DNA of 64,000 nt from Gamsiella multidivaricata (Eukaryota > Mortierellomycota > Mortierellomycetes > Mortierellales > Mortierellaceae). Made by a program: the position numbers and the translations under genes. The stretch is from the NCBI RefSeq assembly GCF_025024155.1, contig NW_026251720.1, positions 462,185-526,184 of the forward strand. Direction: 5' to 3'. Positions 59,033 to 64,000 of the stretch are shown here, piece after piece. Every line of letters begins with the position of its first letter. Position 1 is the stretch's first letter. The notes beneath the pieces were generated by a model, which ran no database searches, had not been told where the DNA came from, and saw only the letters and a program-made list of their open reading frames with translations.

Positions 59033-60712
59033 ATGAATGAACTTGGTGGGCGCGTAGGTAATGGAAATGAACCGACATTCAACTTTGTCAGTCATGTTCA
59101 TCATAGTGGAAGCATCGGAAAGAGACTGAAAGTGCTCACCTTTTTTGCTTTCTGTCTATGAATCTTTTTGTAGTTCTGGCGGATGTCATGAGCGAGTTCC
59201 GTAAGCGTTGATGGCCTATGAGTGTATAGATTAAATACATCAATTCTCTCTGCCGATCCTCGATATTCTTTTTTATTAACGTCGTCCGCTGTCCATTGCC
59301 CGACAAAAAGTTGAGGTCGCCATCCATTTGATACTCTTTGTACGCGGCATTTATCCACCAGGTAAACCAACGCCGTATCGTGTTTGCCTTGCTCTCTCTA
59401 TTCATCGCTGACTCGTTTTCAATATGTTGGCCATAGAGCTCTTTGAGTCGACGCAGAAATATGGATGTCCTCTCAAGACCGCGAGACATCCCGGCCTTGT
59501 CTCATACATTCAGCAGATCGTCCGATCCATTCGTATGGAATTGCACAAGGTCGGTACTGAGAAATATCCTGCATTGACACCTTCAGCTCGAGCAGTTGCG
59601 AACACAGTTAATAATACGCGTTTTTGTGCTGTAATGTAATATAGGATACGGTTCATCGGATATGCATCGTGACATTAGACCCGACCGGCAAAGCGATCGA
59701 CCGTTTCGTCTTTGAAATGAGCATGCTAAGAGCCTTTGATGACAGCATCCTGGACCAAATAACTGACCATGGCAGCAAAAGTACATATTATCAATCACAG
59801 AACGATACTAGTTCAGATGGCGACCTCAAAGGAAAGGGCAGAGTCATTGAAGGCCCAGGAGACCTAAATCGCCCTATGAGCGACAAAGAGAGAACTGACT
59901 CGCATAAAGAGTACTACGGGAATGGCGTGGATACTGGAAATGATGCGGATGACGAGCCCCTGTATCCAAATCCTTCGCGCGGGAAAGCGAACATGCAAAA
60001 GGAGCAGCATAATCATTATCATAATTCGGAGTCAGCGAGGGAGGCGCCAAGATTTGGCGGTTCGATAGCTCTAACTACAGATGTACAGTGGATGTTGAGG
60101 GCCATGTTGCTGAAGATCAGCGTCTGCGACTCGTACTTGAAGCCACTCGCAGATGGTAAGCACTATCGAGGTGACTTGTTATCCGATTGTATTACGAGGA
60201 GAGTAAAGGCTCACCAAAGACCTCTGCTGCCTGCGACTTTTTCTGTTCTCTTTGGAAGTAGACTGCTCATTTACAGTCGTGATTGAGATGAAAGCGGCAG
60301 GGTCTGGTCCAGATGCAAAGGTATTGTTGCATGTTTCCTCTGATACCAGAGTGGCGGATACATAATTTGCCCCGCATCCTGATTGCCCTACTAATCGTGA
60401 GCCGGATACTCAATCTCTAATTTGTGTACCATCGCAATAGCCTAATTTTCCATGGGCACCGATCAGTGCTGCCGCGACTACAGAGAGATCAAAGCTTTCA
60501 GCGTCTGCGGCTCAACCTTCTCCAGACCGAAAGATTATACCCGTCAAGACTATAGACATCGCTGATATACAGGTACTTCGAATCTTGCCAGTATTGGAGA
60601 AAAAAAAAATGTGAACTGTTAGTCGCTCTGACGATAGTATTAACTTGCTGTGATTTATTCACCAATGTAGGTGGAGCTCTATATCGAAGAGTTTAGCAGC
60701 CCTCAGAATTAG
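59033..60712 (+). CDS. REV7: Rev7/MAD2L2 HORMA-domain protein
   Basis: Eight exons: 59033-59057, 59174-59200, 59311-59361, 59437-59549, 59645-60155, 60277-60320, 60441-60572 and 60671-60712; 314 residues. Rev7 bridges Rev3 and Rev1 in DNA polymerase zeta for translesion synthesis. Spliced motifs follow the family in order: LADVMSEFLEVAIHLILFVR, GIYPPELFESTQKYGCPL, RHPGLVSYIQQIVRSI, VTLDPTGKAIDRFVFEM, LRAMLLKISVCD, NFPWAPI, and IIPVKTIDIADIQVELYIEEF with the seatbelt C-terminus. About 100 hydrophilic residues (113-210) are inserted in the HORMA core. The first two exons are only 25 and 27 nt, and the donor after exon 4 is weak (GTCGGT). A tiny out-of-frame ATGCAATGA precedes the start. Its stop is 190 bp from the convergent myotubularin stop. 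Confidence 0.92.
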
Positions 60713-60902
60713 ATCGTCTCTTTGAAACGGATATAAACACAGTCAAGCCTCGTTTCTGCCAACGCGGTCTAATAGAATACAGATCAGTGTGAGGCACCGG
60801 GTATGCGTATATTGTATTGTGTTCCTGATAGACTGCAGCGAGAAATCGTTCTTTTGATTGCAATGCTGTTTAATGCGGATCGTGGTAACCCTCTGCATGT
60901 TC

Positions 60903-63900
60903 CTATTCTACAAAAAGTGGGTGGGGCAATTCCTTTGCCGGCTCCTTGACAGGCTCTGGAACGGAACTCTCCGTTCCTGCCGCAATTCCACTGGCGGGTA
61001 AGATCGTTGCCAGATCGGGCGATGGCGATCGGGGTGTCCGTGTCCCTGTAGACGGAGAGGTTGTGTTGCCTGTTTGATGTGTACTGGAGATCCCCTTCGA
61101 GGATGAAGATGGGGAGGAGACTGTTGAAGGCGACGTTCCGTTTGGCAAAGACTTGATACTGGCACCCCCAGCGCCCAATGGATCCCTCTCTTTTCCAAGG
61201 TACGGGTAATTTTGGTTCAATTCGTGCTCTAGCGTCAGATCTGCCAGACTGTGCTTCGGACTCGACGACGCGCTATGAGTTTGAAGACCGACCGTTGGCA
61301 TGCCCGAGATCGATTTCAGTTCCCTGTCCACCGGGGGTCGGCGTCGATTACTATTGCTGCGACCAAGGGTAGCTGACCGAGGTTGAGGACCTGCAGAGCT
61401 CGATCGCAAGTCTCTGAATACGGAGCCCTCTTCGAATGAGGTGGTCGATGAAGAACCGGTGCCTGTTGACGAATACCAGGTCGTAAGTCGACTGAAGGAA
61501 TCAACGAACGCTCCCGACAGAGCTGCAGGCAACTTGGAGGTAAGAATGTCCGCACCCTTTTGCCAAGAGTCGTCAGTCTCTGGGGTCAATCTGGGGCTGT
61601 TCGATACGCCTCCAAACCCATTGTTCGCTTTAGACCCCGAACGTGGTCGAGGCACGGTTGGACTGGAGCCGATACCCAACGGGTCATAATTGCTGCGCTG
61701 ATCTGTCGAATATTCTACGTCTGTAGATGATATTGATTCGGCATAGTTTGGTCCAAATCCCAGCATCTCTGGAGTCATACGCTCGTTCAAGGGGTTGCTG
61801 ATGTTCATGTTGTCATCGAGCGTATTGAGTTCGTCATCCGTCCTCCCAAAGAGCTTCGCCCAGTACCTGATTGACTTTGCATCCGGGAACAAAACACCAC
61901 CGTCGCCGCCGCGCGCCTTGTCAGCGCTCGGTTCGTAATCCTTGCTCAAATAGGTCTCCTTGTCCGAGTTGATAAAGTCCCATATGGAAGCGAACCTTGT
62001 GTTGGCCATATACTGTCGTCGCTCCCTTTCGCAGTTGAATAAAAAATTGCCGAATTGACAAGAATACACGTGGTAGTGCAGCTGAGTCAAAAAGTACTCG
62101 TTGAACTCGAACCGAGTAGGATTCTGATGCATGATCTGAAAAACACAGTCCAGAAATTGTTGAAAGACAGGGCTGGTTTCCCGAATGTGTTTGTTGTTAT
62201 AGAACTTGTTCTGGACGTTGGCAAAGGTGTTGGCAGCAGCATTGGTGGCAGATAGAGCGACAAAGTTCTTGTCATTGGAGAGATGGCCACAACGGTCCAG
62301 AAACTTGAATCCGAACGAACACCACTCCTTTTCGATCAGGACCTGGAAGCCTCGTAGCGTCCGGTAGAAAGGGTCAAGGCAAATCTGCGCGACTGACGTC
62401 AACTGGGCAGTGCGATCCCAGCCATCGGAGCAGTGTACCAACACGTGTGAGTTGCAGACGTGAATATTCTTAACAATCATAAGTGCGCCCTCCATGATCG
62501 CAGCAATATGCTTCAGCCAGCCAGACTTCTGTAGCGCGACTTTAGAAACGGATCCTTTAGTGTCAATCTCCTGTAGTGCTGTGGGTGGATAAAGGAGAGT
62601 CGATGAGTTAGCGGTGAGGTCCACAGGTACATATGATAAGAGTAAGAAGAACGGGCGTCTGCAAACCCATGCAGGGGTTTTACCTTCGACCAATTTGTTT
62701 AAACTGTCGCGCATGACGTGAATGTTGTCAATCCCAGAGTACACCTTCTTGCAGTTCCTATAGTTCTCCATATTTTCCGTCCCTGCGCCGACGGCAGTGT
62801 TCGCGACGGCGTTCGCAGTGGGCCGAGCGTCAATGATGAGATTTGTCGCAGTACTTCCGTATATTGGATTTCCGGTAGAAGATTGAGGCACATTGCTCAT
62901 AAAAATGGCCTCGATGAGCTTTTCGTCCTGGATAGAGCGATTTTGCTTAAGACCAACCATCGGTTGGCTCGATCTAGTGATGGACGCCTTCTTGGAGGCA
63001 AAAGTCGATACTTAGCCACACGATTATAGAAGCAGATCCGTTGCCTGCAGGAGGACGTCTCAAAACACGACGTTTTGGCTCACCATATTGTTCCAGTGGA
63101 GATAACTCAATGCTGGGATTCTGGCCTTGCTCCGGTGCTTGGCGGCATAAGTCAAGACAGCGTCGCTGATCTTTTGAGGTACTACGAGATACTGCGGATA
63201 CGTTGGCGAAAACTGCAAGGGTGCGAATGTATAGGAAAAAATATGAATTAATTGCAGCCAACAAACGGTTTTGCCAAAAGAAGTGCAGACACGAGAGTAA
63301 CTTACAGCGAAGGATTCATTCAGATCTGAAATACGCCAGTAGATATTCTTGGATCCGACGCCCATACGTCTGTATTCAACTTGCGGACTATAAATCTCCC
63401 AGCCGTCCGTTGTCGTGAATGGGGGTTTGGGCTCGTAGAAAAATGCGTATAGTTGCTCGACCGAGCCTATGGCCGAAGAGCGATTGCGATTGATGATGGT
63501 CAGCCCACGTAGAAATGGTGAACCACAGCCAGGAACGAGCCACTGATCAACGTTGTTCCTCAATGCCACTGCAGGCTAGCTTCCTGGCGATAATCGAGGC
63601 AGGCTAGAGCTTAATGATGCATTAGAGGGAATGGTCACTTACTGACGCAGGTCAACTTTTGTATGCTCTCATACACATCCGTGACATCTTTTTCCGACTG
63701 GAAGAGAAGGGTGACAAAGACAAAGTTGTAGCACCGGACATGGAGTGGCCAGGCATTGAAGACCGTCGGCAGGCCCTTCTCGACCGAGTGGATAGTATGA
63801 TATGAAATCTAGTGCATGCAGTTTAGGTTCTCGGCGTTAATTGATAGGCAACCCCCAAAAGCGTAGGATAGATAGAGGGCCTGCGATATGCACGCATGGC

Positions 63901-64000
63901 TGTAAAATACGCGACTTCTTCTCCAGCATGTTGACACTGTGTCAAGGTCGCTGTGCTTACCCAGATCTCCAGGTCTGGTGCGCCATCAAAGATCAAGTGA
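60903..64000 (-). CDS. Myotubularin-family phosphoinositide 3-phosphatase (5' end outside window)
   Basis: Minus-strand exons within the window: 64000-63961 (partial), 63808-63643, 63466-63306, 63212-63084, 62987-62684 and 62578-60903, about 824 residues, lacking the N-terminus. Family members remove the 3-phosphate of PI3P and PI(3,5)P2 on endosomal membranes. Visible parts: the end of the PH-GRAM domain (HLIFDGAPDLEIW, VEKGLPTVFNAWP, FQSEKDVTDVYESIQKLT), then VEYRRMG, YPQYLVVP, ITRSSQPMVGLKQNRS and DEKLIEAIF. The catalytic loop HCSDGWDRT with Cys and Arg is intact, so this is an active-type member. The C-terminal 350 or so residues are Ser/Pro-rich and disordered; I see no FYVE finger. The closest yeast counterpart would be Ymr1. 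All visible junctions keep frame. Confidence 0.94.

Noticed and set aside
59136..59489. 117-codon minus-strand frame (Arg-rich)
   Set aside because: It overlaps four short REV7 exons whose plus-strand splice reconstruction gives clear HORMA motifs, so this is a shadow.
1..64000. CRISPR arrays, bacterial operons, rRNA or tRNA genes
   Set aside because: No regularly spaced repeats, no ribosome-binding-site pattern, and no rRNA or tRNA sequence that I could recognise by eye. A covariance-model scan would be needed to exclude small RNAs.

Overview
This is nuclear DNA of an intron-rich fungus, not a prokaryote. Nearly every recognisable gene is split by short GT-AG introns, mostly about 70-150 bp. 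Reading frames stay open across the proposed splice junctions, and AATAAA signals follow several stops. The gene set (KCS1, SKI2, VPS18, CSF1, REV7, KXD1, a myotubularin) is that of a free-living fungus. Ser/Pro/Gln-rich disordered proteins, frequent poly-A/T tracts and a degenerate Helitron helicase fit an early-diverging lineage such as Mortierellomycota. That placement is inference from general character, not from a marker gene.

Layout, left to right. 386-3661 (+): a multi-pass membrane protein carrying a GT31-like and a GT32-like glycosyltransferase domain. 5185-8365 (-): Kcs1-type inositol hexakisphosphate kinase. 8366-11050: long divergent spacer. 11051-12972 (+): ArfGAP protein. 13275-16242 (+): F-box/LRR-like protein. 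16373-21575 (-): SKI2 RNA helicase, 12 exons. 22154-23167 (+): isochorismatase-fold hydrolase, divergent from SKI2. 23949-24947 (+): disordered protein. 24948-28229: no intact gene, but a broken Helitron helicase (about 25.6-26.5 kb) and a TATA plus minisatellite. 28230-30113 (-): disordered protein with a Met-Asn/Met-Asp start. 31002-35383 (-): VPS18, 11 exons. 36010-49117 (-): CSF1, a giant bridge-like lipid-transfer protein, 23 exons and 3654 residues. 49118-53275: long spacer. 53276-55944 (+): two-finger C2H2 regulator whose start codon appears to be split by an intron. 57380-58893 (+): KXD1. 59033-60712 (+): REV7. 60903 to the right edge (-): myotubularin phosphatase, 5' end outside the window.

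I worked out exon maps by hand. Each complete map sums to a multiple of three and restores family motifs across the junctions. Functional themes: VPS18 (HOPS/CORVET tethering), KXD1 (BORC/BLOC-1-like), myotubularin (PI3P turnover), CSF1 (lipid transfer at contact sites), ArfGAP (vesicle coats) and Kcs1 (inositol pyrophosphates) all act in membrane traffic or phosphoinositide/inositol signalling. SKI2 acts in 3'-5' mRNA decay and REV7 in translesion synthesis. Eukaryotic neighbours need not be co-regulated, so I read the grouping as suggestive only. The least ordinary items are the GT31/GT32 fusion with its beta-repeat-like tail, the split AT|G start, two GC-AG introns in CSF1, a glycine-zipper insertion in the VPS18 RING region, an RGG tract inside the SKI2 helicase core, a roughly 100-residue insertion in the REV7 HORMA domain, and the Helitron fossil.
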